A DNA stretch of 64,000 nt from Sphingobium bisphenolivorans (GTDB lineage: Bacteria; Pseudomonadota; Alphaproteobacteria; Sphingomonadales; Sphingomonadaceae): assembly GCF_000412635.1 (NCBI RefSeq), contig NZ_ASTG01000020.1, positions 1 to 64,000 on the forward strand. Direction: 5' to 3'. Below the pieces are notes generated by a model that was given only the letters and a program-made list of their open reading frames with translations, was not told the DNA's origin and did not search any database. The translations under genes and the position numbers were made by a program. Shown piece after piece: positions 45,705 to 56,128 of this stretch (position 1 is the first letter of the stretch; every line of letters begins with the position of its first letter).

Positions 45705-46466
45705 ATGGCCGATAGTGAACGCATCTGGACCGCAGCGCTGATCGTCATCGGCGACGAGATTCTCTCCGGCCGCACGCAGGACAAGAATGTCGCGCAGATC
45801 GCCGCCTGGCTGAACGTGCAGGGCATTCGCCTGCGGGAGGTTCGCGTAGTCGCCGACGACAGCGGCGCTATCATCGACGCGGTCAACACGCTCAGGATCA
45901 GCAACGACTATCTTTTCACGACGGGCGGCATCGGGCCGACTCACGACGATATCACGGTCGATGCGATTGCCGCGGCGCTGGGTGTGGAGGTCGAAATCCA
46001 TCCGCAGGCGCGCGCGATCCTGTCGGGCTATTATGAAACACGCGGCGGCCTTACCGACGCGAGGCTGCGCATGGCGCGCGTTCCTGCCGGCAGCAGCCTG
46101 ATCGAAAACCGCATGTCGGGCGCGCCGGGCATCCGGCATGGCAATATCTTCATCATGGCCGGGGTGCCGCATATCACGGCGGGCATGCTGGACAGCCTGA
46201 CCGGTACCTTGGAAGGCGGATTGCCGGTGCTTTCAGCCACGATCGGCTGCTGGGTGGCGGAGAGTGAGATTGCGGACCTGCTTGCCAGTACCGAGCGGGC
46301 GCATGAGGGATGCCAGATCGGCAGCTATCCCTTTTTTCGCCAGGGCAGGACGGGCGCGAACTTCGTCGTTCGCTCGACCGACGCAGCGATGCTCGACCGC
46401 TGTGTCGCCGACCTGAGCGCGCGGCTGGAGCGTGGCGGCTGGCCTGTGGTGGCTGGCGGCATCTGA
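45705..46466 (+). CDS. CinA/MoaB-like molybdopterin-binding domain protein
   Basis: 253-residue protein with the MoCF/CinA N-terminal fold: TAALIVIGDEILSGRTQDKN, FTTGGIGPTHDDITVDAIAAALG and the C-terminal PGIRHGNIFIMAGVPHI. Stand-alone proteins with this domain occur widely; CinA-like pyrophosphatase or nucleotide binding is a possible role. No deamidase (CinA C-terminal) domain is present. The start MADSERIW is preferred. Confidence 0.82.
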   Translation: MADSERIWTAALIVIGDEILSGRTQDKNVAQIAAWLNVQGIRLREVRVVADDSGAIIDAVNTLRISNDYLFTTGGIGPTHDDITVDAIAAALGVEVEIHPQARAILSGYYETRGGLTDARLRMARVPAGSSLIENRMSGAPGIRHGNIFIMAGVPHITAGMLDSLTGTLEGGLPVLSATIGCWVAESEIADLLASTERAHEGCQIGSYPFFRQGRTGANFVVRSTDAAMLDRCVADLSARLERGGWPVVAGGI

Positions 46467-46561
46467 TCGGCTCGCCGGTGAGAGCCGGATTTCGACAGCT
46501 AGTGCGGACGCATGGAACTGCTGATCGATTCGCCGACTTTCTGTGATGGACGGAGATCATT

Positions 46562-46589
46562 TTGTCCGCCGGCCGTACGCGCCTATCGT
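46562..46589 (+). promoter_or_regulatory. Candidate promoter of katG
   Basis: TTGTCC (46562-46567) and TATCGT (46584-46589), 16-base spacing, 33 bases before the katG start. A moderate match. No clear OxyR site is seen by eye. Confidence 0.35.
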
Positions 46590-46607
46590 TCCCCCACAAA
46601 TATCTGA

Positions 46608-48845
<2,238 letters not shown>

Positions 48846-48871
48846 TAACAGCCTGTATCTAACCCTTGGGG

Positions 48872-48901
48872 AGGCGGCGGCAGCGATGCCGCCGCCTTTT
48901 T
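48872..48901 (+). terminator. Intrinsic terminator of katG
   Basis: Stem AGGCGGCGGCA (48872-48882) / TGCCGCCGCCT (48887-48897) with loop GCGA and a T5 tail to 48901. It starts 27 bases after the stop. Confidence 0.9.
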
Positions 48902-49191
48902 CGCGGAAATGGAGTGCGCATAAGGGCTTGCCGCTAATTGTAGCGACTCAACCGCGGCCATATGTGTCTGCTGAGCGGCAGGCTGCGTTGCATCCATGTT
49001 GTGCAGCAAGCTATGCTGCGGCGCATCAACAGCTGGCAGGCTCCAGCGATCGGAGGTCGGGCTTGATCGCCTGACGTCCAACCATGTGGAGGGCGTAGAT
49101 TGTTCGGCACCGGGGATTTCTCCGGACGGCTTTGTGCGTCCTTTTCAGGCTGGTCCGATTGGAATGCCGTTTTGAAGAAGGAGAAAATGTG
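48902..49191. other. Leader region of ugd, no gene seen
   Basis: 290 bases without a gene. A weak promoter-like pair TTGCAT (48988-48993) and TATGCT (49012-49017) has 18-base spacing. The rest may be a long 5' leader of ugd, whose ribosome site is GAAGGAG at about 49178. Confidence 0.35.
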
Positions 49192-50535
49192 ATGCGGATC
49201 GTTATGACCGGATCGGGCTATGTCGGGCTTGTATCGGGCGCGTGTCTGGCGGACTTTGGCCATGACGTGATCTGCGTTGACAAGGATGCGCGCAAGATCA
49301 CGCTGCTGAAGGAAGGCGGCGTGCCCATCTATGAGCCTGGTCTCGCCGATTTGATCGGGCGCAATGTGAAGAGCGGGCGGCTGACCTTCACCACTGATCT
49401 CGCCTCGTCCGTCCAGCAGGCGGACGTGGTCTTCATCGCCGTCGGTACTCCGGCGCGCCGTGGCGACGGTCATGCTGATCTCAGCTATGTATATGATGCC
49501 GCGCAAGAAATTGCCGCGAACCTCAATGGTTTCACGGTGATCGTTACCAAGTCCACCGTTCCCGTCGGCACGGGTGACGAGGTGGAGCGGATCATTCGAG
49601 AAACCAATCCCGACGCGGACTTTGCCGTCGCCTCCAATCCCGAATTCCTCCGCGAGGGTGCGGCCATCCAGGACTTCAAGCGGCCTGACCGGATCGTGGT
49701 CGGCATTGAGGACGAGCGTGCACGGCCGGTCATGACTGAAGTGTACCGGCCGTTATACCTCAACCAGTCGCCGATCCAGTTCACCGGCCGGCGGACGAGC
49801 GAGCTCATCAAATACGCTGCCAACGCCTTTCTGGCGATGAAGATCACCTATATCAACGAGATCGCGGAACTATGCGAGCATGTGGGAGCGGACGTGCAGC
49901 AGGTCGCGCGCGGCATCGGGCTGGATAACCGGATAGGTTCGAAATTCCTTCACGCGGGACCGGGTTATGGCGGCTCCTGCTTCCCGAAGGACACGCTGGC
50001 GCTTGTCAAGACAGCCGAAGATGCCGGAGCGCCGATCCGCCTCATCGAAACCACGGTGGCGATCAACGAGAGCCGCAAGCGGGCGATGGCGCGCAAGGTG
50101 GTGGCGGTCTGCAATGGATCGGTGCGAGGCAAAAGCATCGCCGTGCTTGGCCTTACCTTCAAGCCGAACACGGACGACATGCGTGACGCCCCATCGCTCT
50201 CCATCATCCAGGCGCTTCAGGACGGCGGCGCGCAGGTCCGCGCCTATGATCCCGAAGGGATGGACGCCGCGCGGACGATGCTGAGCAATGTCGATTTCTG
50301 CGACAGCCCCTATCAGGCTGCGGAAGGCGCCGCGGCGGTCGTGATCGTTACCGAATGGGATGCGTTGCGGGCCCTTGACCTGCCTCGGCTCAAGAAGGTG
50401 ATGAGCGGCGACGGGTTGGTCGATCTGCGCAACATCTACCGTCCCGAAGTCGCCGAGGCGGCGGGCTTTGCCTATGCGAGCGTCGGGCGCGGCATGGCGC
50501 CGCAACCCGAAGAACTCGTGCAGGCCGCCGAATGA
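49192..50535 (+). CDS. ugd: UDP-glucose 6-dehydrogenase
   Basis: 447-residue NAD-dependent enzyme that makes UDP-glucuronate for polysaccharides. The N-terminal Rossmann motif GSGYVGLVSG, middle-domain YAANAFLAMKITYINEIAEL, and the catalytic GPGYGGSCFPKDTLAL with Cys are complete. GDP-mannose dehydrogenase is less likely. Start MRIVMTGSGYVG at 49192 behind GAAGGAG. First gene of the plus-strand part of the EPS locus, so the polymer probably contains a uronic acid. Confidence 0.94.
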   Translation: MRIVMTGSGYVGLVSGACLADFGHDVICVDKDARKITLLKEGGVPIYEPGLADLIGRNVKSGRLTFTTDLASSVQQADVVFIAVGTPARRGDGHADLSYVYDAAQEIAANLNGFTVIVTKSTVPVGTGDEVERIIRETNPDADFAVASNPEFLREGAAIQDFKRPDRIVVGIEDERARPVMTEVYRPLYLNQSPIQFTGRRTSELIKYAANAFLAMKITYINEIAELCEHVGADVQQVARGIGLDNRIGSKFLHAGPGYGGSCFPKDTLALVKTAEDAGAPIRLIETTVAINESRKRAMARKVVAVCNGSVRGKSIAVLGLTFKPNTDDMRDAPSLSIIQALQDGGAQVRAYDPEGMDAARTMLSNVDFCDSPYQAAEGAAAVVIVTEWDALRALDLPRLKKVMSGDGLVDLRNIYRPEVAEAAGFAYASVGRGMAPQPEELVQAAE

Positions 50536-50543
50536 AATGGCCA

Positions 50544-50580
50544 CGGCTCGTCGCAAATGCCCAGGCTTTGCGACGAGCCG
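50544..50580 (+). terminator. Hairpin after ugd
   Basis: Perfect 14-bp stem CGGCTCGTCGCAAA / TTTGCGACGAGCCG with a 9-base loop right after the stop. There is no T-run, so it could be a terminator, attenuator or mRNA-stabilising element. Confidence 0.55.
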
Positions 50581-50600
50581 CACTTGACCGGAAGTATTTG

Positions 50601-50632
50601 TTAACCTTCCTAGCGGACCCTTAAGGGGTTAA
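50601..50632 (+). promoter_or_regulatory. Inverted TTAACC/GGTTAA pair before GH16 gene
   Basis: TTAACC (50601-50606) and GGTTAA (50627-50632) face each other across 20 bases, and the near-palindrome CCCTTAAGGG lies between. It ends 19 bases before the GH16 start. It may bind a regulator; TTAACC resembles a CtrA half-site but the spacing does not fit. Confidence 0.4.
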
Positions 50633-50651
50633 TAAGCTCAGGGGTTGCAAC

Positions 50652-52043
50652 ATGTCTGCCAGAATGACTGGCTCCGTATTCGGAGCCGGACTATCCTTGT
50701 TATGTGTCTTTGCGGCGGGAGCTGCGACACTATTGTCCGGAACCACTGGAACGAACCTTTCGACATCTGGTTCCACAACTTTATCGACGACCAGCGATTT
50801 AGGCACTCCGACGTCAACCGCCAGCGCCACCGCGAGCGCAAGCCCGGCAATGACGACGTCCAGTTTCTCTGCGTTCGACTTCGCCGACGGCACGAAGTTG
50901 CCGGAGAAGGCGACCCTGTCGCTGGGCAATGCGACATTCAGGCCCGGTTCCTCCGTCGCTTATGTGCCGGTCACGCTGGATCGCCCCACACCCAACACGG
51001 TGATCGCGCGGGTGACCACGGTGAACGGTTCCGGAGCGCTGCGCGCCCTGTCGGGATATCAGTATAAGACCGTAGAGCAGGTGGTGATCTTCCGTCCCGG
51101 CGATCCGCTGGTGCAGACGGTTGCCGTCCCGATCATCGGCGCGAGCGAAGGGCAGCAATTTCAGCTAAAGCTGCGGGAAGCGCCGTGGGGCGGCCTGCAG
51201 GGCCAGGCGGTCGCGACGGTCACCGCGACCAGCTATGCTGCGGCGACGGACCAATCGACGGGGACGTTCCGTGAGCCGCGCAAGTTCGCGGCTGCGGGAA
51301 CATTGCAGTTCGAACTCGCCAAGGACACGCATCGGCGCTCGCCCGATGGCGGATGGAACCGCTGGGCGACCTCACTTTCCCATGGGCGCACGCAGGTCGC
51401 GAATGGCGAAACCGGGCTGTATCTCGATTCCACGCTGTTCTCAGGGACCGAGGGACCGATTTATTGGGGAACGCAGGGCCTGGTGCTGCACTCGCAGAAG
51501 CTGAAGACGCCGATCTATTATGAGGGGCAAAACTGGTATTATGGTGCCGCGGTGCTGGATGGGCGCAACTATCTCGACACCCAGATCGGCTACGGCCAAT
51601 ATGAGTGGGAAGCGAAGATGCCGAGCCGGCGCGGCTCATGGCCTGCAATGTGGCTGATCTCCACCAGTGGGTGGCCGCCCGAAATCGATATTTATGAAGG
51701 CTTCGGCTATCAGAGCTATTGGGATTTCGATCGCCATGTAGGCCAGACGATCCATGTCGGCACCGGCGGCACCCGCTATGACGCGCGCGGCGTGGTGATC
51801 CAGACGCAGCAAGCTTACGGCCTGTCAGGCTATGCGCAGGACTTCCATCGCTTTGCCGTCGATATCCAGCGCGATTACATCACCTGGTTCGTGGACGGGG
51901 TGGAGACATATCAGTCGGTCAACCCGTTCAACGGCCATCGCTGGTACCCGATCATGGACGTGGCGGTGAAGACCAGCGGCGCCTACAACGACGGGTCGGG
52001 CGACATGATCATCCGTTCGTTCAGGATCTACAGCGCGCCATAA
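50652..52043 (+). CDS. Secreted GH16-family glycoside hydrolase
   Basis: 463-residue exported enzyme. N-terminal signal anchor (residues 8-28), then a Ser/Thr-rich linker, a beta-sandwich domain (about residues 80-195) of Calx-beta-like type, and a C-terminal GH16 domain with the catalytic motif EIDIYE (Glu344 nucleophile, Asp346, Glu349 acid/base). GH16 enzymes cut beta-1,3/1,4-glucans and also shorten exopolysaccharides (ExsH/ExoK in rhizobia). It lies within an EPS locus, so processing or trimming of its own polymer is likely. Its 3' end overlaps the convergent GT2 gene by 16 bases. Substrate not shown. Confidence 0.88.
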   Translation: MSARMTGSVFGAGLSLLCVFAAGAATLLSGTTGTNLSTSGSTTLSTTSDLGTPTSTASATASASPAMTTSSFSAFDFADGTKLPEKATLSLGNATFRPGSSVAYVPVTLDRPTPNTVIARVTTVNGSGALRALSGYQYKTVEQVVIFRPGDPLVQTVAVPIIGASEGQQFQLKLREAPWGGLQGQAVATVTATSYAAATDQSTGTFREPRKFAAAGTLQFELAKDTHRRSPDGGWNRWATSLSHGRTQVANGETGLYLDSTLFSGTEGPIYWGTQGLVLHSQKLKTPIYYEGQNWYYGAAVLDGRNYLDTQIGYGQYEWEAKMPSRRGSWPAMWLISTSGWPPEIDIYEGFGYQSYWDFDRHVGQTIHVGTGGTRYDARGVVIQTQQAYGLSGYAQDFHRFAVDIQRDYITWFVDGVETYQSVNPFNGHRWYPIMDVAVKTSGAYNDGSGDMIIRSFRIYSAP

Positions 52044-52948
52044 TGGCTTTGGGCGCCTCCTGCGAGCGCATAGAGGCGCCCCCAACTCTTGATCCACTGG
52101 CCGGCGATATCGACCCTGCGCGCGCCGGGCAGGAGCATGGCGGCGAGGCCCACCGTCCGCAGGCCGAGGATCGCGAGCGAGCGGGCCAGCAGCCGGGCCG
52201 AGCCGATGCAGCCCGGCAGCGCCTTGCGCCGGGCCATCGTTTCCGTGCAGCCGATGCGCCACATGCGGCGCAGCACCCAGGACAGGCGAGCACGTTCCGG
52301 GGTAACCCACTCGCTGACCCGCGCGTCGGGCGACCAGCCGAAACGCGCGCCCGCTTCATACAGCCGGGCGAGGAAATCGAGATCCTCGCCGCCGCTGCGG
52401 TTGAAGCGGGGGTCGAACCAGGGCACGCCAAGCCGCTCAAGCGCGCGCCGCGTGACCAGCAGATTGTTGCTCGCCCAGAGCATTCCGGTGGAGCCCCATG
52501 GGCGCTGTTCCGGGCGGAACACCAATGTCTCACGCGCCCAGCGAGGGGGCGAGCCGATGAAGCAGCTATCGACCGGCCCGGCCACCACATCGGCGCCGAC
52601 CTGCGCCTGGCAGATCAACAGCGCGTCCAGCCAACCGGGCTGCGGCCATTCATCATCGTCGATCATCGCGAGGAAGCGCATGGCGGGATCGCCAAGGGCC
52701 GTTTCGGTGATGGCATTGCGAACGGCGCAAAGGCCGGGATTGGGCACGGTGAGGAGGGTGACGGGAAGGCGGTAGCCTTCCGCCTGCATGGCGCGCACCA
52801 CTGCCGCGCCTTCCTGCGCCACGGGATCATTGTCGGCAACCAGCAGCATGACATCGTGGCGGTCGGCCATGGCGGGCAATGTCTCCAGCAGGTGGCGCAG
52901 TTGCTTCGGCCGGCGGAAGGTGGGGACACCGATCCAGATCGCGGGCAT
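52028..52948 (-). CDS. GT2 glycosyltransferase (pair A)
   Basis: 306-residue cytoplasmic GT-A enzyme of EPS repeat-unit assembly. N-terminal WIGVPTFRRPKQLRHLL, ADNDPVAQEG, and the metal motif MIDDDEWP. The catalytic Asp region is about residue 215 (GGEDLDFLARL). It resembles the GT2 at 57081-58010 (shared ADND...QEG and VRNA segments). Its ATG overlaps the acyltransferase stop by one base (TGATG), and its 3' end overlaps the GH16 gene. Sugar and linkage unknown. Confidence 0.85.
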   Translation of the reverse strand: MPAIWIGVPTFRRPKQLRHLLETLPAMADRHDVMLLVADNDPVAQEGAAVVRAMQAEGYRLPVTLLTVPNPGLCAVRNAITETALGDPAMRFLAMIDDDEWPQPGWLDALLICQAQVGADVVAGPVDSCFIGSPPRWARETLVFRPEQRPWGSTGMLWASNNLLVTRRALERLGVPWFDPRFNRSGGEDLDFLARLYEAGARFGWSPDARVSEWVTPERARLSWVLRRMWRIGCTETMARRKALPGCIGSARLLARSLAILGLRTVGLAAMLLPGARRVDIAGQWIKSWGRLYALAGGAQSHYGAL

Positions 52949-54033
52949 CAGGCGGTCGCTCCCACTGAAGGCTTGCGATGCCGGCGACCGCGCTGGAGCC
53001 ATTTGATGAACTGATGCCCTCGCACTTCGACAAGGGCGTAGCTCGCCCAGCAGAGCAGCCAGGTCGCGACCAGCATCGCAGCGACGAACGCCCAGTCGAA
53101 GCCGGCGAAGCCGTGGCGGTGCGCCATGCTCATCATCCGGGCCATGATGTCGCGCACCAGCGGGTGCCAGAGATAGATGGAATAGCTGATGAGGCCGAGG
53201 TGGAAGCTGAGCGGATTGGCCATCACCGCGCGCGCCGCCGCACCGTTATAGTAGCAGCTCAACACCAGTGCGGGCATGAGGCAGACGACGAGAAGATCGG
53301 CCTTTCCGGGAAGCAGCAGGGCAAGGGCGATGAGCGCGCAGATGGCCGCGAAGGCACCGCCGCGGTCGATCAGCGCCTTGACCCGCGGCATTTCGGCGCA
53401 GCGAAAGGTCAGGACGCCGAGCGAGAAGCCCGCAAGGCAGCGCAGCAGGGTCAGTATCGTGTCGCTGTCATTGACGTCGAGCGGGCCGCTGGAGCCCCTT
53501 CCCGACGTGGCGACCAAAGCAAGGAGGGCGACGGCTATTGCGCCTTGCGCCCATGCCCAGCGGGAAAAGGCGATCATCGCGATAAGGGGGTAGATGAGAT
53601 AGGCGGCCACTTCGGTGCTGACCGACCAGCTGTTGCCGGCGATCGGCTCCGTGCCCCAGCCCCAGCTCTGCACCATGGCGATGTTGGTGAGCAGATTGGC
53701 GGGATTGAGATCGATCGACTGGTTGCCCGACACGTTGAGCAGGATGCGCGCCATGAAGACGAGCGTCACGATGAGGTGCAGCGGCCATACGCGCGCCATC
53801 CGGTTGATCAGGAAATCGACATAGGTCGAGCGGCTCAGATGATTTACCACCCGGTCGTGATAGCCGAACGATATGACGAAGCCGCTGAGGATGAAGAACA
53901 GATCGACCGCCAGATAGGCGCGCGAGAAAAGCGGTATGGCAAAGGCGGCGAACGCCTCATTATGCGGGATGTGATAGAGCAGGACGGACACCGCCGCCAC
54001 GCCGCGCAGGCCGGTAAGGGACGATATCCTCAT
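52948..54033 (-). CDS. Acyltransferase-3 family O-acyltransferase
   Basis: 361-residue integral-membrane acyltransferase (OafA/ExoZ type) with about ten hydrophobic segments and the signature LTGLRGVAA, LYHIP (His), and AVDLFFILSGFVISF. It would decorate the polymer with acetyl or similar groups. The start MRISSLTGL at 54033 overlaps the GH10 stop as ATGA, and the stop overlaps the next GT2 ATG. Confidence 0.88.
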   Translation of the reverse strand: MRISSLTGLRGVAAVSVLLYHIPHNEAFAAFAIPLFSRAYLAVDLFFILSGFVISFGYHDRVVNHLSRSTYVDFLINRMARVWPLHLIVTLVFMARILLNVSGNQSIDLNPANLLTNIAMVQSWGWGTEPIAGNSWSVSTEVAAYLIYPLIAMIAFSRWAWAQGAIAVALLALVATSGRGSSGPLDVNDSDTILTLLRCLAGFSLGVLTFRCAEMPRVKALIDRGGAFAAICALIALALLLPGKADLLVVCLMPALVLSCYYNGAAARAVMANPLSFHLGLISYSIYLWHPLVRDIMARMMSMAHRHGFAGFDWAFVAAMLVATWLLCWASYALVEVRGHQFIKWLQRGRRHRKPSVGATA

Positions 54034-55160
54034 GCGCCGCGCCTCCTGAAGGCGGGGGCGGCATCGAAAGCGGCGGCGATGGCATCCCATAGCGGCTTGC
54101 GGCGCATGTGGCCGTCAAGCGGCAGGCCGCGCGAGAGCTGGCCGTCGGGCCACTTATAATCCTTGAAGGTGGAAAGCCAGCTGTAGCGGTCCGACAGTCC
54201 CCAGCAGACCACGGAGCGCATCCCCGGATTGTCGAGCGCCACGTCAAGGAAGGCGCGGGCCACCGAGGCGATCTCGCGGTCGCGCTTGTCCGGATTGGGT
54301 GGGCCGCCGCGATCGGCAATGTCGAATTCGGTGATCGAGAGCGCAAGGCCATAGCCGCGAAGCTGCTCGAGGAAGCGGGCGAAGACCCGTTCGCTGAACC
54401 CTTCCTTATAGGGTTTCAGATGCCCCTGTATGCCGACGGCATCGACCGGCACCTGCTGCGCCATCAAGCGGTCGAGCAGCTTGAGCATAGCGGTGCGGCG
54501 ACGTTCGCAACGTGGCGAGTCATGTTCCAGTCCAAAGTCCGTCAGGAACAGTGTTGCGCGGGGATCGACCGCGCGCGCGCGGTGGAAGGCGAGGGGGATA
54601 TAGTCCTCACCCATAGCCTGCATCCACATGCTCTTCGCGCGCATACCGTCGGCTCGGCCCTCATTAGGCTCGATCGCCTCGTTTACCACATCCCATTCCG
54701 TGATGCGTCCGGCGTAGCGACGCATGGCCACATCGATATAGCTCGTCATCAGCTTTTCCCGCGCGGCAGGCCTCGCTGCCTGTAGCGCGGGCTCCAGCCA
54801 GGGAGGTTGGGCGGCATACCAGACCAGCGCGTGCCCCCGGGCGCGCATCTTGTGCTGCTGCGCGAAGCCGATGATCTGGTCGGCGCCGCTGAAATCATAT
54901 TTGCCGGGCTTGGGCTCGGTGGTCCCGCGCTTCAGCTCATATTCCTGCACGACCATGTCGCATTCGCGCGCGACTGCGGCAGTCATGGCAGGGTCTTGGC
55001 GGAGCTGCCGCGACTTGATCGCCGCGCCGAAATAGCGGCCGGAGCGGCGTGCCCGGGCGGCAAGCCCTTCGGTTCCGCTGACCTGCGCGGAGGTTGGCGT
55101 GATGATCGGCGAGCAGCCCGCAAGGGCGGCCGCTCCGGCCAGGAACTCCCGCCGCCTCAC
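54030..55160 (-). CDS. GH10-family (xylanase-like) glycoside hydrolase, Tat/lipoprotein signal
   Basis: 376-residue GH10 enzyme (endo-1,4-beta-xylanase family). Signal segment RRREFLAGAAALAGC combines a twin-arginine motif and a lipobox cysteine. The catalytic acid/base Glu is in WDVVNEAI and the nucleophile in ITEFDIAD. Other family motifs: GHALVWYAAQPPW and GIQGHLKP. The GTG at 55160 overlaps the upstream GT2 stop as GTGA, so the enzyme is translationally coupled to glycosyltransferases. Probably periplasmic or membrane-attached, cutting or editing the EPS. True substrate (xylan versus EPS backbone) unknown. Confidence 0.87.
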   Translation of the reverse strand: MRRREFLAGAAALAGCSPIITPTSAQVSGTEGLAARARRSGRYFGAAIKSRQLRQDPAMTAAVARECDMVVQEYELKRGTTEPKPGKYDFSGADQIIGFAQQHKMRARGHALVWYAAQPPWLEPALQAARPAAREKLMTSYIDVAMRRYAGRITEWDVVNEAIEPNEGRADGMRAKSMWMQAMGEDYIPLAFHRARAVDPRATLFLTDFGLEHDSPRCERRRTAMLKLLDRLMAQQVPVDAVGIQGHLKPYKEGFSERVFARFLEQLRGYGLALSITEFDIADRGGPPNPDKRDREIASVARAFLDVALDNPGMRSVVCWGLSDRYSWLSTFKDYKWPDGQLSRGLPLDGHMRRKPLWDAIAAAFDAAPAFRRRGA

Positions 55161-56128
55161 AGCCGCTGCCCCTTGCCGGCAAGGATATGGGAGAAATCGA
55201 TCCAGCGATCCGAGATACGGCGGTAGACGGGGTCCGGCATGACGATCTGAAGCAGCACGGTCGCCGCCAGTCGGGGACCGAAAGCGCCACGGCACACCGC
55301 GCCCAGATAATAGCGCATCGCCTGCCGCCGGCTGACCGGCCAGATGCTTTTCGCGGCGTGCCAGCCCATATAGGCGGAAAAGGCGCGAGGCGAGATATGC
55401 GGCCGCAGGTCCTTCAGCCAGCCAAGGCTGCCGACGCTGCCGCGCACCTGCGACAGACGGTCGTCCGACTGTCGGTCGGCCCAGATGGTGCCGGGGCGAT
55501 CGGTCATGAGGAAGCGTGCGCCGGCCAGCGACAGGCGCATGGCGAAGTCGGTATCATCGCCGAAGCGCACATCCTCCCGATAACGGACCTTGTCCGCCAA
55601 TGACCGGCCGAGTGCCAGACTGCTGGTCTGGATGAAGCCCCGGTCGCACATCAGATATCGGTCCATCGTCTCGCCCGACGCGATCGCGCGCGGCGGTTTG
55701 AGGAAATTGCGGCCCTCGCCCCTGTCCGCGAGCACCTGACCATAGGCGACCACATCGTCGCTCTGCTCCAGCAGCGGAAGCAGGTCGGCCAGATGATGCG
55801 GCAGGAAGCGGTCGTCGCAATCGAGGAAGGCGATATAGCGCCCGCGCGCATGATCGATCCCTTTGTTGCGCGCGGCGGCTGCACCGCGATTTTCCTGGAC
55901 GATGACGATCAGGCGGGGATCATCGATTGCGCCCAAGGCGATTTCCGTGCCGTCGGTCGATCCATCGACCACGACGATCACCTCTATAATGGCGATTGTC
56001 TGCTCAAGCGCCGACAGCACGGCGGCAACCACTGCGTCGCGCCGCTGATAAGTCGGTATGATTACGGAGAAAAGCGGCACGGCGGCCGCTGCCTTCAGGC
56101 TGGATGGAGGGTGCCATGCCGTCATCAC
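55157..56128 (-). CDS. GT2 glycosyltransferase (pair B)
   Basis: 323-residue GT-A enzyme with FSVIIPTYQRRDAVV, VVDGSTDGTE, the DxD-type motif FLDCDDRF and GDDTDFAMRL. Its sequence runs parallel to the GT2 at 56125-57084 (shared QTSS/QTST and -TIW segments), so the two are paralogues. ATGA overlap with the upstream gene; GTGA overlap with GH10. Confidence 0.87.
   Translation of the reverse strand: MMTAWHPPSSLKAAAAVPLFSVIIPTYQRRDAVVAAVLSALEQTIAIIEVIVVVDGSTDGTEIALGAIDDPRLIVIVQENRGAAAARNKGIDHARGRYIAFLDCDDRFLPHHLADLLPLLEQSDDVVAYGQVLADRGEGRNFLKPPRAIASGETMDRYLMCDRGFIQTSSLALGRSLADKVRYREDVRFGDDTDFAMRLSLAGARFLMTDRPGTIWADRQSDDRLSQVRGSVGSLGWLKDLRPHISPRAFSAYMGWHAAKSIWPVSRRQAMRYYLGAVCRGAFGPRLAATVLLQIVMPDPVYRRISDRWIDFSHILAGKGQRL

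Noticed and set aside
50621..50632. CtrA box (TTAA-N7-TTAA) before the GH16 gene
   Set aside because: The two TTAA elements are only four bases apart, not seven; kept only as an uncharacterised dyad.
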